DNA of 54,983 bases from an uncultured Prevotellaceae bacterium (GTDB taxonomy: Bacteria > Bacteroidota > Bacteroidia > Bacteroidales > Bacteroidaceae), in assembly GCA_946188345.1 (NCBI GenBank), contig CAMHUI010000014.1:1-54983 (forward strand). The letters run 5' to 3'. Both the position numbers and the translations under genes were made by a program. The notes beneath the pieces are model-generated. The model saw nothing but the letters and a program-made list of their open reading frames with translations, was not told the DNA's origin and searched no databases. Positions 34,806 to 43,553 of the stretch are shown piece after piece; positions within the stretch are counted from its first letter, which is position 1, and each line of letters opens with the position of its first letter.

Positions 34806-34826
34806 AAAATGTCACGAAAAGCCGTT
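34790..34826. terminator. Terminator of the VTC-DUF4956-DUF2490 operon
   Basis: AACGGCTTT/AAAGCCGTT 9-bp stem with T-rich runs on both sides (TTTTTTTT on the plus side, TTCTTTTTTG on the minus side). It lies about 60 nt past the DUF2490 stop. Confidence 0.75.
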
Positions 34827-34888
34827 TTTTTTCAACAAATCGAACTGTTTTTATCTATTCTGTGCGCTTATTTTAATTTAATTTGGCC

Positions 34889-35671
34889 TCAGAATTTGCG
34901 TTTGTAGCTGACGCCTACGAAGTGCATGTTGGGGTCGTAGTCATCGTCGTCATCGTGGACATACTGATAGCGATAAGCCAGCCCGAAGACATTCTGCTTG
35001 TCCATCTTCCAGTCGAGTCCCACGGTGTAGCGACTCTTCTGCAGGCCCCAAGCATTGAAGAACTCGGCATTGGCATAGGGAGTCACCTTCAGGCCTTTCT
35101 TCTTATATTCTATCTGGAGCCGCGAACGGAGCACGTTCTTGCCCTTGCCGCGATAGGTGTGGGGTGTGCCGTCCCAGGCCTCCTCATAGTAGTCATATCG
35201 CTGGTCGACAGTCTTCTCGGGGCGGTAGGTATACTGCCAACGCTCACGCAGGGAGACGTTGAAGTGGCCGATGTTGACGTCGCCTGTCATAGAGACATTG
35301 AAGCGATGGCGGGCAATGTCGTATTTGACGTAGCGTTTCGGGTCGCCGGCATCTACAATCTCCTGCAGCGCCACCTCGTCGTCGTTCTCGTCGTAGTAGG
35401 TCATGCGCTCGAAGTTCGGATTATACAGCAGGGAATACCCAGCCGAGAGCTTCAACCACTTAGCCAGCTTATAGTCGGCATCAACGCCAATGCTCAGACG
35501 GTCCATCGTGGTGAAATTGTCGCGGGTACGGATTTCTGCCTCGACGCCATAGCTGAACTTCTTCGTCACTTTCTTGTCGGCACCGAGCGAGAGCCACATG
35601 CCCCAGTCGTCGCCTTGTGCCCATCCTGCCACCGGCAGCATCAGCAACATCATCAGAACGATTTTCTTCAT
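34889..35671 (-). CDS. DUF2490 outer-membrane beta-barrel protein
   Basis: The 260-residue product has a signal peptide (MKKIVLMMLLMLPVAGWAQ), then LSLGADKKVTKKFSYGVEAE and many alternating strands ending in HFVGVSYKRKF, with the terminal aromatic residue expected of an outer-membrane barrel. The pattern fits DUF2490, a family of unknown function in Bacteroidetes and others. An acidic loop (VHDDDDDYDPNM) is near the C-terminus. It is third in an operon with a VTC-type polymerase and DUF4956, spaced by 20 nt, which suggests a role in exporting or anchoring a product of those two. Confidence 0.8.
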   Translation of the reverse strand: MKKIVLMMLLMLPVAGWAQGDDWGMWLSLGADKKVTKKFSYGVEAEIRTRDNFTTMDRLSIGVDADYKLAKWLKLSAGYSLLYNPNFERMTYYDENDDEVALQEIVDAGDPKRYVKYDIARHRFNVSMTGDVNIGHFNVSLRERWQYTYRPEKTVDQRYDYYEEAWDGTPHTYRGKGKNVLRSRLQIEYKKKGLKVTPYANAEFFNAWGLQKSRYTVGLDWKMDKQNVFGLAYRYQYVHDDDDDYDPNMHFVGVSYKRKF

Positions 35672-35691
35672 TGTAGTAAAAAGGGGTTGGT

Positions 35692-36348
35692 TTAGAATGT
35701 CGTCAAATCATCACGGCGTAGCTTCAACATCTTGTCCACGCCATTAGCCTCACCCTCATAGGTGACGCGGAGCATGGCCATATCGCGGAGCATGTCTACG
35801 GAGCCGACCTCCACCTTCAGAACCTTCACGCCGAGTCGCTTCTCCAGGTCGGCCACAAGCTCTTCGCGCCGCTCGGGAGTGATGAGCTCGATGCGGTCGT
35901 ACTGGACGAGCTTCGTGGGATTGTGCTTCAGGAACTGCTCGCAAAGCCAGATAGCCAGCACCACGATGAAGTTGGTGAGGAGAATCTCCGTATAGGACAC
36001 ACGCGAAGCGATAGCGTTGACCACTGAGAGCGATACAACGACAAAGAGATAGGTCATCTCGCGTGCCGGCATCGTGTCGGTACGATAGCGCATGATGGAG
36101 AAGATACCAAAGAGTCCGATACCGATACCCATCGATGTCTTGCCGCCCAGGTCGTCGAGACCGAAAATCATGTAGAAGACGAGAAAGAAGATGGCAACGC
36201 TCGTCATCAGAAACGTGAAATAGAACTCCCGACGGTTGCTCTTGCGATAGTAGAGTCGGTCGATGATGACCCAGTTGAAGACCAGACAGATGACGAAGCG
36301 TATCATCATCTCGCCGAATTCGGATGTAATCTGAAATAATTGTGTCAT
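35692..36348 (-). CDS. DUF4956 membrane protein
   Basis: The 218-residue product has about four to five membrane segments (MIRFVICLVFNWVIIDRLYY, FYFTFLMTSVAIFFLVFYMI, GIGIGLFGIFSIMRYRT, FVVVSLSVVNAIA, IVVLAIWLCEQF) and a C-terminal cytosolic domain of beta-alpha-beta type (DRIELITPERREELVADLEK, VKVLKVEVGSVDM). SIMRYRTDTMPAREMTY is the conserved DUF4956 motif. The family is of unknown function but is repeatedly found beside VTC-type polymerases. It starts 3 nt after the VTC gene and is probably its membrane partner. Confidence 0.87.
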   Translation of the reverse strand: MTQLFQITSEFGEMMIRFVICLVFNWVIIDRLYYRKSNRREFYFTFLMTSVAIFFLVFYMIFGLDDLGGKTSMGIGIGLFGIFSIMRYRTDTMPAREMTYLFVVVSLSVVNAIASRVSYTEILLTNFIVVLAIWLCEQFLKHNPTKLVQYDRIELITPERREELVADLEKRLGVKVLKVEVGSVDMLRDMAMLRVTYEGEANGVDKMLKLRRDDLTTF

Positions 36349-36351
36349 GAC

Positions 36352-37149
36352 TTATTCATTTGTTTTCTTTATTTTCTCAATGTCGCGCAGGCGGATTTTA
36401 AACCGATTGGTGCGCAGTTCGGGGTTGGTCATAGCCGAGCCCATACAGTATTTGCTGAAGCCGTGGGGATGGATGCGCAGTTCGCGCAACATGCTGAGAA
36501 TGGGGGAATAGACCAACCCGTCGCGCTTTAGTTCGATGATGACAATCCCCGACAGGTCTACATCCTGCAACGTCTTCACATGGTGGAAGCGCAGGTTCAG
36601 GTCGATGGTCAGTCGCTCGGTCTTGCCCTTGTTTACCAGGGTGATGCGCGAGAAGCGGTTCTCAATCTGTTCCGACAGACAGCTGGCATCGTAGTGCAGA
36701 TATTCACTCAGGAAGTCGCCGTATTTCTCATACTGCTCATCTTGCCTGCGGAAGCAGATGTCGTGCTGCGGTTCCAACGGATTGAAGCCTTCCATGGTCA
36801 TGCGTTTCTTCTTCGTGCGGCCATGGTTGTTTTTTGTCTTTACCTCCAGGAAGTTCAGCCCAGAGTCCACATACGAACGGATGCGCAGCTTCTGACGGTT
36901 TGTGTGACCGTCGTGATGGACGCGGAACATGTTGCAGTCGGGGGTATCGAAGTAGACGGTGTAGTATTCTCCGATGCGCCTGCCGTCTATCTCTTGCACA
37001 CGATAGGCATCCTTGGCCATCACCAGCAGACGTTTCAGCATTGCTGTGTTGGTCACGAATTTCGTATCAGTGCGGTTCATCAGGCGGATGCCGCTCATCT
37101 CTTCAAGCGTGATAGGCTCGTAGCCTTGCAGTATTTCGGAGATTTCCAT
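36352..37149 (-). CDS. VTC-domain polyphosphate polymerase
   Basis: The 265-residue product matches the catalytic tunnel domain of VTC4: basic and acidic residues in RTDTKF (26-31), VYFDTP (65-70), RQKLRIRSY (85-93), LEVKTK (101-106), a DLNLRF segment and IIELKR. Yeast VTC4 makes polyphosphate from ATP on this fold. There is no SPX domain, as usual in bacteria. The longest frame starts at 37209, but family similarity begins at MEISEILQGY, and the ATG at 37149 is preferred. A promoter-like element ends only about 9 nt upstream, so the mRNA may have almost no leader. Confidence 0.86.
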   Translation of the reverse strand: MEISEILQGYEPITLEEMSGIRLMNRTDTKFVTNTAMLKRLLVMAKDAYRVQEIDGRRIGEYYTVYFDTPDCNMFRVHHDGHTNRQKLRIRSYVDSGLNFLEVKTKNNHGRTKKKRMTMEGFNPLEPQHDICFRRQDEQYEKYGDFLSEYLHYDASCLSEQIENRFSRITLVNKGKTERLTIDLNLRFHHVKTLQDVDLSGIVIIELKRDGLVYSPILSMLRELRIHPHGFSKYCMGSAMTNPELRTNRFKIRLRDIEKIKKTNE

Positions 37150-37157
37150 GTTGCGTG

Positions 37158-37189
37158 CAAAGGTAAACGTTTTTTCTTTAATCTGCAAG
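37158..37189 (-). promoter_or_regulatory. Promoter of the VTC operon
   Basis: On the minus strand TACCTTTG (37158-37165) with CTTG at 37186-37189, 20 nt away, one base off the -33 TTTG. It is so close to the chosen ATG that transcription would begin within a few nucleotides of it. Confidence 0.6.
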
Positions 37190-37236
37190 AAAAACGGACC
37201 AAACCGCACCTTTTTTCAACAAAATAATTCTTTTTT

Positions 37237-37268
37237 CTTGGTTTTTCAAATTATTAAAAGTAATTTTG
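37237..37268 (+). promoter_or_regulatory. Promoter of the M6 protease gene
   Basis: CTTGG (37237-37241) and TAATTTTG (37261-37268) with 20 nt between CTTG and the -7 element. Back-to-back with the VTC promoter in a 143-nt intergenic region. Confidence 0.6.
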
Positions 37269-37292
37269 TGCGCACAATATGATGGTAGCGAC

Positions 37293-38912
37293 ATGAATCC
37301 CAATCCATTTTTCTTCATGCTGCTGATATGTTGTCGGGCGCTTATTGCCTCTGCCGCGCCTGCCGACCCTGCTCCTTTCGTCTACACCCAGCCCGACGGA
37401 AGGCAGTTTACCTTGTTATTGGTCGGCGACGAGCGGGCCCATCAATATCTCACCACCGACAGCCTGCTCGTCACCATCGATGCTGAAGGATTCGTGCATG
37501 TCGGCCAACGCATCTCCCCTCTCCTGCTCCACCAGAAGCTTCAGAAGGCCCGCGCCCACAGCCGGAGATATCGGAAAGCTCTCCGCCAGCAGCGTGAGGA
37601 GCGTTTCTTCAACCATCCACCCCGCGGGCTCATCATCCTGGCCAACTTCGCCGACAATGCTTTCACTTTCGACCGCGAGGGCTTTGAACGCATGATGAAC
37701 GAAGAGGGCTATGACGGCGACATCACCAACGATAACGCGACGCCAGGCTCTGCCCGCGACTATTTCATCGAGCAGTCGTCGGGCCAATATCAACCTATCT
37801 TCGACATCGTAGGTCCTGTCACCCTCGACCAGCCATACAGCTACTACGGCACCAACACCGACGACGAGGACGAGTTCGACCAACATCCTGAGGAGATGAT
37901 TTTCACCGCCGTGCAGACAGCCGTCGACGAAGGCCTCGTCACCAACCTTGCCGACTACGACCACGACGGCGACGGCATGGTGGACATGGTCTATGTCATC
38001 TATGCCGGCAAGGGCGAGAACAACGGCGGTGGACCTGACACCATCTGGCCACACATGTGGGACTTCCGCGAAACCGGCCTCATCGATGCCACCATACAGG
38101 ACCTGCACTTCGGACTCTACGCCTGCTCGGCCGAGCTCAACGGCAGCGGTGAGCGTTGCGGCATCGGAACCTTCTGCCATGAATTCGGCCACTGTCTCGG
38201 ACTGCCAGACCTCTACGACGTCGACTACTCCGGCGGCAATGCCTTGGGCAACTTCGACATCATGGCCAGCGGCAGCAACAACGCCCGAGGCTACTGTCCA
38301 CCGGCCTATTCGGCCTTCGAGCGATATTCACTCGGATGGCTCGAATACGACGAGCTCACCACCGACGGCTCCTATATCCTCGACGACCTCAAGACGACCA
38401 ACCAGGCATACCGCCTCTCCTCGGGTAATCCCCACGAATACTTCATCCTTGAGAACCGCCGCATGACCTCTTGGGACGCTCACATCCCGGCTGAAGGCAT
38501 GCTCATCACTCACATCGACTACGACGAAGAGGCCTGGCAGGAGAACACCGTCAACGACGACCCCGCCCATCCCCGCGTCAGCATCGTCGCAGCCGATGGG
38601 AGAAAGAAGATGACGACATTCAATGCCCAGGACATCCCCTACCCGGGTCGAACCGGCAACAGCTCGTTCACCGACCTGAGCACCCCCTCCTCCTGTCTTT
38701 GGGACGGCACGCCACTCTGCAAGCCCGTCACGGCCATCACTGAGAACGCAGGCATCATCAGCTTCGACTTTGCCGACAAGACCGACGGCCTGCCCTTCCT
38801 CAAACGCCCCGCTGCAGCATCATCCCGAGGCTTCACCACCGACGGACTTCCTGCCGACAGCTCTCACCGCGGCATCATCATTCACAACCAACGCAAGACC
38901 CTCTTTCCCTAA
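37293..38912 (+). CDS. Secreted M6-family (immune inhibitor A type) metalloprotease
   Basis: The 539-residue product has a signal peptide (FFFMLLICCRALIASAA) and a prodomain-like N-terminal region to about residue 105, followed by the M6 catalytic domain with zinc motif HEFGHCLGLPD (296-306), the calcium-type DYDHDGDGMVD (221-231) and FDIMASG after the zinc helix. It should cleave proteins outside the cell. The frame starts nine codons upstream, but the ATG at 37293 gives a proper signal peptide and lies downstream of the promoter. It is 22 nt before the PI-PLC/FG-GAP gene, with no terminator between, so the two are probably cotranscribed. Confidence 0.9.
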   Translation: MNPNPFFFMLLICCRALIASAAPADPAPFVYTQPDGRQFTLLLVGDERAHQYLTTDSLLVTIDAEGFVHVGQRISPLLLHQKLQKARAHSRRYRKALRQQREERFFNHPPRGLIILANFADNAFTFDREGFERMMNEEGYDGDITNDNATPGSARDYFIEQSSGQYQPIFDIVGPVTLDQPYSYYGTNTDDEDEFDQHPEEMIFTAVQTAVDEGLVTNLADYDHDGDGMVDMVYVIYAGKGENNGGGPDTIWPHMWDFRETGLIDATIQDLHFGLYACSAELNGSGERCGIGTFCHEFGHCLGLPDLYDVDYSGGNALGNFDIMASGSNNARGYCPPAYSAFERYSLGWLEYDELTTDGSYILDDLKTTNQAYRLSSGNPHEYFILENRRMTSWDAHIPAEGMLITHIDYDEEAWQENTVNDDPAHPRVSIVAADGRKKMTTFNAQDIPYPGRTGNSSFTDLSTPSSCLWDGTPLCKPVTAITENAGIISFDFADKTDGLPFLKRPAAASSRGFTTDGLPADSSHRGIIIHNQRKTLFP

Positions 38913-38934
38913 CCCTCAAACCTAAGAACGCAAA

Positions 38935-41778
38935 ATGAAACGAATCCTCCTTCCCCTGTTCTTCCTTCTGACAACGCTCCACGTCCATGCCGACGACTGG
39001 ATGGCACGTCTGAGCGACTATGTCTACCTCGACCAGCTATCCCTTCCGGGCACCCACGACTCCGCCACGGGCGAAGGCTTCACGGGCTTTCTCGGCACGC
39101 TGGGCGGCAACAGCTACGGCCGCACCCAGGACCTCGGCATCAGCGGCCAGTGGGATGCCGGCATCCGCGTCTTCGACCTGCGGCCGGCTGTCAGCGGAAG
39201 CAACCTGAAGATATTCCACGGTGTGCTCGAGACCAAGGCCTCTCTGCAGAGCGCCCTCAACGCCATCCGCGATGCCGTGAAAGCCCACCCCACCGAGTTC
39301 GCCGTCGTCCTCATGCGCCATGAGACCGAAGGCGACGACGGCAACAGCAACTGGGCAGACCTTGTCCGGCAGTGCCTCGAGAGCAATGACTATCGCCCCT
39401 GGCTGGCTGACTTCAAGCCCGCCCTCACCGTGGGCGACCTGCGAGGGAAAATCCTCATCCTCAGCCGCGACACCTACGGCGACAACCCCATCGGCGGGTA
39501 TATCAGCGGCATCAGCCACGAAGCCGACTTCGACTCGCAGTGCCGCGCCAACATCCGCGGTACGGGAGGCTCTACCGTCTACTGCCAGCAGGACTACTAC
39601 GACTGCAGCGGCACCGACGGCAAACAGATCAAGAGCAATGCCATCACCGCCATGCTCGACTACTCCACCACGCAGAGCCTCCGCTCGGACAGCGAGCACC
39701 GCTGGTTCTGCAACAACACCTCCGGCTATTCCAAGACCACCAAGCTACTCTCCTACACCCTCTCCACCTCCGACGGCTACCGCGACAACGCCTCCACGCA
39801 GAACCCGCTCGTCATCAGCTACCTCAACGAGCATCCGGGCGTCACGGGATTCGTCATGATGGACTTCGCCGGCAAGGATGAGAGCAGCGGCTACAAGGTC
39901 AGCAGTCTGGCACTCACACAGGCCCTCATCGACAACAACTTCCGCCATGAGCCGGAGGTGTCGTGGCCTGCCCGAATCGACCTCTACCAGCAACACACCG
40001 AGTGGGGCACACAATACGGCAGCATCCTGCCCGTCGACCTGCGCAGTAACGCACGAACGGAACTCATCATCGGAGCCTATAACCACAGCGGCACCGACGA
40101 GCCGCGCTACAACACCATGCTGCAACAGGCAGGCGCCAACCGATGGACCGAGACGGCATCGCCCTTCAACGCTGCCGACAGACCCTCCTTCACTCCCTGC
40201 GACATGAATGGCGACGGCAACATCGACATCGTGGTCTTCGAGACTCTCGGACGCGATGCCGCCAACAAACTCTTCCGCTCCGGCGTGGCCACTGAAGGCA
40301 TCTACCTCGGCAACGGCGACGCCACCTTCACCCTGCAGCCCATCCGCCTCACCGCCGGACGAGCCAGCCAGCGGCCAGACACCTACAACCCCAACTTCAA
40401 AGACCCACGGCAGATAGTATCAGGCACCGTGGCCGACGTCAACAATGACGGCCGGCCAGACATCATCGGAGTGGGCATCAACGACAACAACGTCGTGCTC
40501 ATCAACATGGGCAACACCTACTTCATGCCTCTCACCCTCGACAGCGGCAGCGACTATGGCAACGACGGGCGCGACCTCGAGTGCGCTGTCGTCTATGCTG
40601 CCGACTTCAACAGCGACGGATGGACTGACATCCTCGTCTCGGCCAACGAGAACAACGGACCCAACACTGGCCACGACCGCGAACGGTTCACCGAGCTATA
40701 CCTCAACGACGGCACAGGAACCCACTTCCAGCGCACCTACTGGGCCGACCGATGCCCGTCAATGTCCAACGGAGGCATCGCCATAGCCGACTTCGACGAA
40801 GACGGATTCCTCGACATCTTCTGTCAGGGACCCGGAGGATTCTGGCCAGGAACCGACTACGCCCGACAGATGACTGGCAACGACAGCGACGGATACTGGG
40901 ACCACTGCTATCTGCTCCTCAACGACGGGACAGGGCGCTACAATGTGGCACCTACCACGCAGTTCGACCAGTATGACCTGCGCAACCAAAACAGCACACC
41001 CGCCGGAGCCAATGCCTACGACTGGAACGGCGACGGACACATCGACATCATCTACCAGGGATGGAGCCCCGAACTCTCAAGGCAGACAGGATTCATCTGG
41101 CTCAACGACGGCAAGGGACACTTCAGCCGCGACCTGCGCTTCGCTGCCGGCTCAGAAGCTGCCACATGCCTCGCCGACTGGAACGGAGACAGCCGCAAAG
41201 ACATCATCAGCACAGGATTCTGCGAAGACCCCAAATACCTTGACGACGACCAGCGGGGACGCACCTTCACCGTCACACTCGGCACATCGGCACTCACCAC
41301 GACCAACAACCAGCCTACCGAACCAAAAGCCTACGTCAGCGGCAACAGCGTCACGCTCACATGGACTCCCAACCCGCGACGCACCCAGCAGAACCTAACC
41401 TACGAGCTCTACATCCAAGACAGCCAAGGCACCCTCCTGGCCAACCCGAAATCCTATACGACCAGCAGCCGCAACGGACGGCGAAAGACCGAAGACTTCG
41501 GCAACCTCGGCACCGTGAACAGCATCACCTACACCCTGCCCGACGGAGACTACACCTGGGGCGTACAGGCCATCAACGGACAGCGCAGCGGCTCACGCTA
41601 CGCCACAGGAACCTTCACCATCGGCACCAGCGGCATCAGCGAACAACAGGCCGACCGACACGAGCCCATCACCGAGACAGCCCGATACAACCTGCTCGGA
41701 CAACCCGTGCCCGACAACTACCGAGGCACCGTCATCATTCACTACTCCGACGGAACCATAAGAAAAGCAGTGCGCTGA
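38935..41778 (+). CDS. Secreted PI-PLC-domain protein with FG-GAP repeats and sorting domain
   Basis: The 947-residue product has a signal peptide (MKRILLPLFFLLTTLHVHA) and a PI-PLC X domain with LPGTHDSAT (H41, D42), GIRVFDLRP (R78) and IFHG (H95), the bacterial catalytic set. Then come at least six calcium-binding FG-GAP/VCBS modules (DMNGDGNIDI, DVNNDGRPDI, DFNSDGWTDI, DFDEDGFLDI, DWNGDGHIDI, DWNGDSRKDI), a fibronectin-like segment (GNSVTLTWTPNP) and a C-terminal YNLLGQPVP...GTVIIHYSDG piece like a type IX sorting domain. It probably acts on lipid-linked or GPI-like glycans at the surface; the substrate is not known. Confidence 0.85.
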   Translation: MKRILLPLFFLLTTLHVHADDWMARLSDYVYLDQLSLPGTHDSATGEGFTGFLGTLGGNSYGRTQDLGISGQWDAGIRVFDLRPAVSGSNLKIFHGVLETKASLQSALNAIRDAVKAHPTEFAVVLMRHETEGDDGNSNWADLVRQCLESNDYRPWLADFKPALTVGDLRGKILILSRDTYGDNPIGGYISGISHEADFDSQCRANIRGTGGSTVYCQQDYYDCSGTDGKQIKSNAITAMLDYSTTQSLRSDSEHRWFCNNTSGYSKTTKLLSYTLSTSDGYRDNASTQNPLVISYLNEHPGVTGFVMMDFAGKDESSGYKVSSLALTQALIDNNFRHEPEVSWPARIDLYQQHTEWGTQYGSILPVDLRSNARTELIIGAYNHSGTDEPRYNTMLQQAGANRWTETASPFNAADRPSFTPCDMNGDGNIDIVVFETLGRDAANKLFRSGVATEGIYLGNGDATFTLQPIRLTAGRASQRPDTYNPNFKDPRQIVSGTVADVNNDGRPDIIGVGINDNNVVLINMGNTYFMPLTLDSGSDYGNDGRDLECAVVYAADFNSDGWTDILVSANENNGPNTGHDRERFTELYLNDGTGTHFQRTYWADRCPSMSNGGIAIADFDEDGFLDIFCQGPGGFWPGTDYARQMTGNDSDGYWDHCYLLLNDGTGRYNVAPTTQFDQYDLRNQNSTPAGANAYDWNGDGHIDIIYQGWSPELSRQTGFIWLNDGKGHFSRDLRFAAGSEAATCLADWNGDSRKDIISTGFCEDPKYLDDDQRGRTFTVTLGTSALTTTNNQPTEPKAYVSGNSVTLTWTPNPRRTQQNLTYELYIQDSQGTLLANPKSYTTSSRNGRRKTEDFGNLGTVNSITYTLPDGDYTWGVQAINGQRSGSRYATGTFTIGTSGISEQQADRHEPITETARYNLLGQPVPDNYRGTVIIHYSDGTIRKAVR

Positions 41779-41839
41779 TTGGCCAAAAAAGTATTTTATT
41801 GCTGTCTTATTAGTAATTACTTTTGGAGGCGATATACTT

Positions 41840-42051
41840 GTCAGGATTTTTTACCGAAAATTTCTGTCAGGATTTTCGGGTGTTCTAGAAAAAGATTCCG
41901 GCTTCCGGGACCAACTTTTTGACGCTTCCTAAGGTGTTCGAAAGACTTTTGGTACAAATCGTCAGGACTTTTGTACCGATTCGCCCGATGATTTCTTAGA
42001 AATCGCATCACGATTTCTAAGATATCGTCATGACTTTTGTACCAAAAGTCT
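41840..42051. repeat. Palindrome-rich intergenic element with repeated GTCAGGAYTTTT words
   Basis: The region contains the word GTCAGGATTTT or GTCAGGACTTTT at 41840, 41866 and 41961, with a variant at 42028. A perfect 16-bp inverted repeat (41943-41958 with 42036-42051, AGACTTTTGGTACAAA) encloses an 11-bp hairpin (CTTAGAAATCG/CGATTTCTAAG, 41995-42021). An alternative stem GGTACAAA/TTTGTACC (41951-41958 with 41970-41977) competes with the outer one. The 16-bp arm also occurs at 7277-7292. No coding gene is convincing between 41779 and 42383. Confidence 0.75.
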
Positions 42052-42318
42052 CAACGAAAGCTGGCCTTTCGCTGTCCGAAAGGTCGGCTGCGCTGGTCGG
42101 TTTGTCGGTAGTTATCAAGAACGAAAGCGCTATCTGTCTCACAGTCAACGGGTTGCGCCCGATGACTCATGGCTGCGTTATTTGCGGCCAAGGGAAAACT
42201 ATTTTAAAAAGAGGGCACTCTCAGCGCGGATTTCGGGCACTTTTGTAAAGATAATTCAAAGGAGCGGTTGACATCTCCCTTCGGTCGTAGTTTAAAACGA
42301 AAACTATCCTTAAATAGA

Positions 42319-42362
42319 AAGCCCCACCAAGACACTCTCTCGGGAGGGTCGTGGTGGGGCTT
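42319..42362 (-). terminator. Terminator after asd
   Basis: AAGCCCCACCA/TGGTGGGGCTT 11-bp stem with an inner CTCTC/GGGAG arm. It lies just past the asd stop and is followed in the minus direction by TTCTATTTAAGG. Confidence 0.75.
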
Positions 42363-42383
42363 CATGGAGGGAGGAGTCGGTTC

Positions 42384-43394
42384 TTATTTCAGCTCGCCCA
42401 TCTTGACGAGGTACTCGGCAATCTGTACGGCATTGAGGGCGGCGCCCTTGCGTATCTGGTCGCCTGAGAGCCAGAGAGTGAGGCTGTGGTCGTCGCTGAT
42501 GTCGCGACGGATGCGGCCAACGAAGACATCATCCTTGCCGGCTGTGTCGAGCGGCATGGGATAGACGAGGTTGGCAGGATCGTCGACGAGGGTACAGCCG
42601 GGGGCATGGCTGATGGCTTCGCGGGCGGCAGCGATGGAGATAGGTTCCTCTGTCTCGATCCAGACACTCTCGGAGTGGCTACGCAACGACGACACGCGCA
42701 CACAGGTGGCCGAGCAGCGCACATCACTGTGCATAATCTTGCGGGTCTCGTTGAACATCTTCATCTCTTCCTTGGTATAGCCGTTGTCGGTGAAGACATC
42801 AATCTGCGGGATGACATTGTAGGCAAGCTGATGGGGGAACTTCTGCACGGTGACAGGCTCGCCGGCCACAAGCTGGCGGTATTGTTCCTGCAGCTCGGCC
42901 ATGGCGGCAGCACCGGCTCCGGAAGCACTCTGATAGGAGGATACATGGATGCGGCGGATGTGGCTCAGCTCCTCGAGAGGCTGCAAGACGACGACCATCA
43001 TGATGGTGGTGCAGTTGGGGTTGGCAATGATACCGCGCGGACGGACAAGGGCGTCGGCGGCATTGCACTCGGGAACGACAAGGGGTACGTCAGCATCCAT
43101 GCGGAACGCACTGGAGTTGTCAATCATGATGGTGCCATGCTTGGTGATGGTCTCGGCAAACTCCTTGGATGTGCCGCCGCCGGCACTGACAAAGGCGACG
43201 TCGATATCGCGGAAGTCGTCGTTGTGTTGAAGAAGTTTCACCTCTAACTCGCGACCCATGAAGTTATACTTCCGTCCTGCAGAACGCTCACTGCCGAACA
43301 GCACCAGTTCATCCATGGGGAACCGGCGCTCGGCCAACAGCCGGAGGAACTCCTGCCCTACGGCTCCACTCGCACCTACTATTGCTGCTTTCAT
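42384..43394 (-). CDS. asd: Aspartate-semialdehyde dehydrogenase
   Basis: The 336-residue enzyme has the N-terminal nucleotide loop [33 protein letters not shown] and the active-site Cys128 in NPNCTT, with [13 protein letters not shown] and [13 protein letters not shown] further on. It reduces aspartyl phosphate to aspartate semialdehyde in the lysine, threonine, methionine and diaminopimelate pathway. It is a single gene with its own promoter and terminator, lying downstream of rpoC on the same strand. Confidence 0.95.
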   Translation of the reverse strand: MKAAIVGASGAVGQEFLRLLAERRFPMDELVLFGSERSAGRKYNFMGRELEVKLLQHNDDFRDIDVAFVSAGGGTSKEFAETITKHGTIMIDNSSAFRMDADVPLVVPECNAADALVRPRGIIANPNCTTIMMVVVLQPLEELSHIRRIHVSSYQSASGAGAAAMAELQEQYRQLVAGEPVTVQKFPHQLAYNVIPQIDVFTDNGYTKEEMKMFNETRKIMHSDVRCSATCVRVSSLRSHSESVWIETEEPISIAAAREAISHAPGCTLVDDPANLVYPMPLDTAGKDDVFVGRIRRDISDDHSLTLWLSGDQIRKGAALNAVQIAEYLVKMGELK

Positions 43395-43442
43395 AGTCTA
43401 TTTTCCTTATTGCTTATGGGGGTTATCAACTGAATTCACTTG

Positions 43443-43473
43443 CAAAGATAATGGAAATCAACCAACACACAAA
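43443..43473 (-). promoter_or_regulatory. Promoter of asd
   Basis: On the minus strand TATCTTTG (43443-43450) with TTTG at 43470-43473, spacing 19 nt. The leader to asd is about 45 nt. Confidence 0.7.
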
Positions 43474-43553
43474 ATTTTAAATCACCTTTTTGCTGCGCAG
43501 GGCCTACAAAATTGTCTATGGTCAAAAAGGAGGACTGCGATTGGGTACAAAGA

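Noticed and set aside
42030..42248. 72-codon frame downstream of the palindromic element
   Set aside because: It begins inside a hairpin arm, has no promoter and no family resemblance; treated as non-coding.
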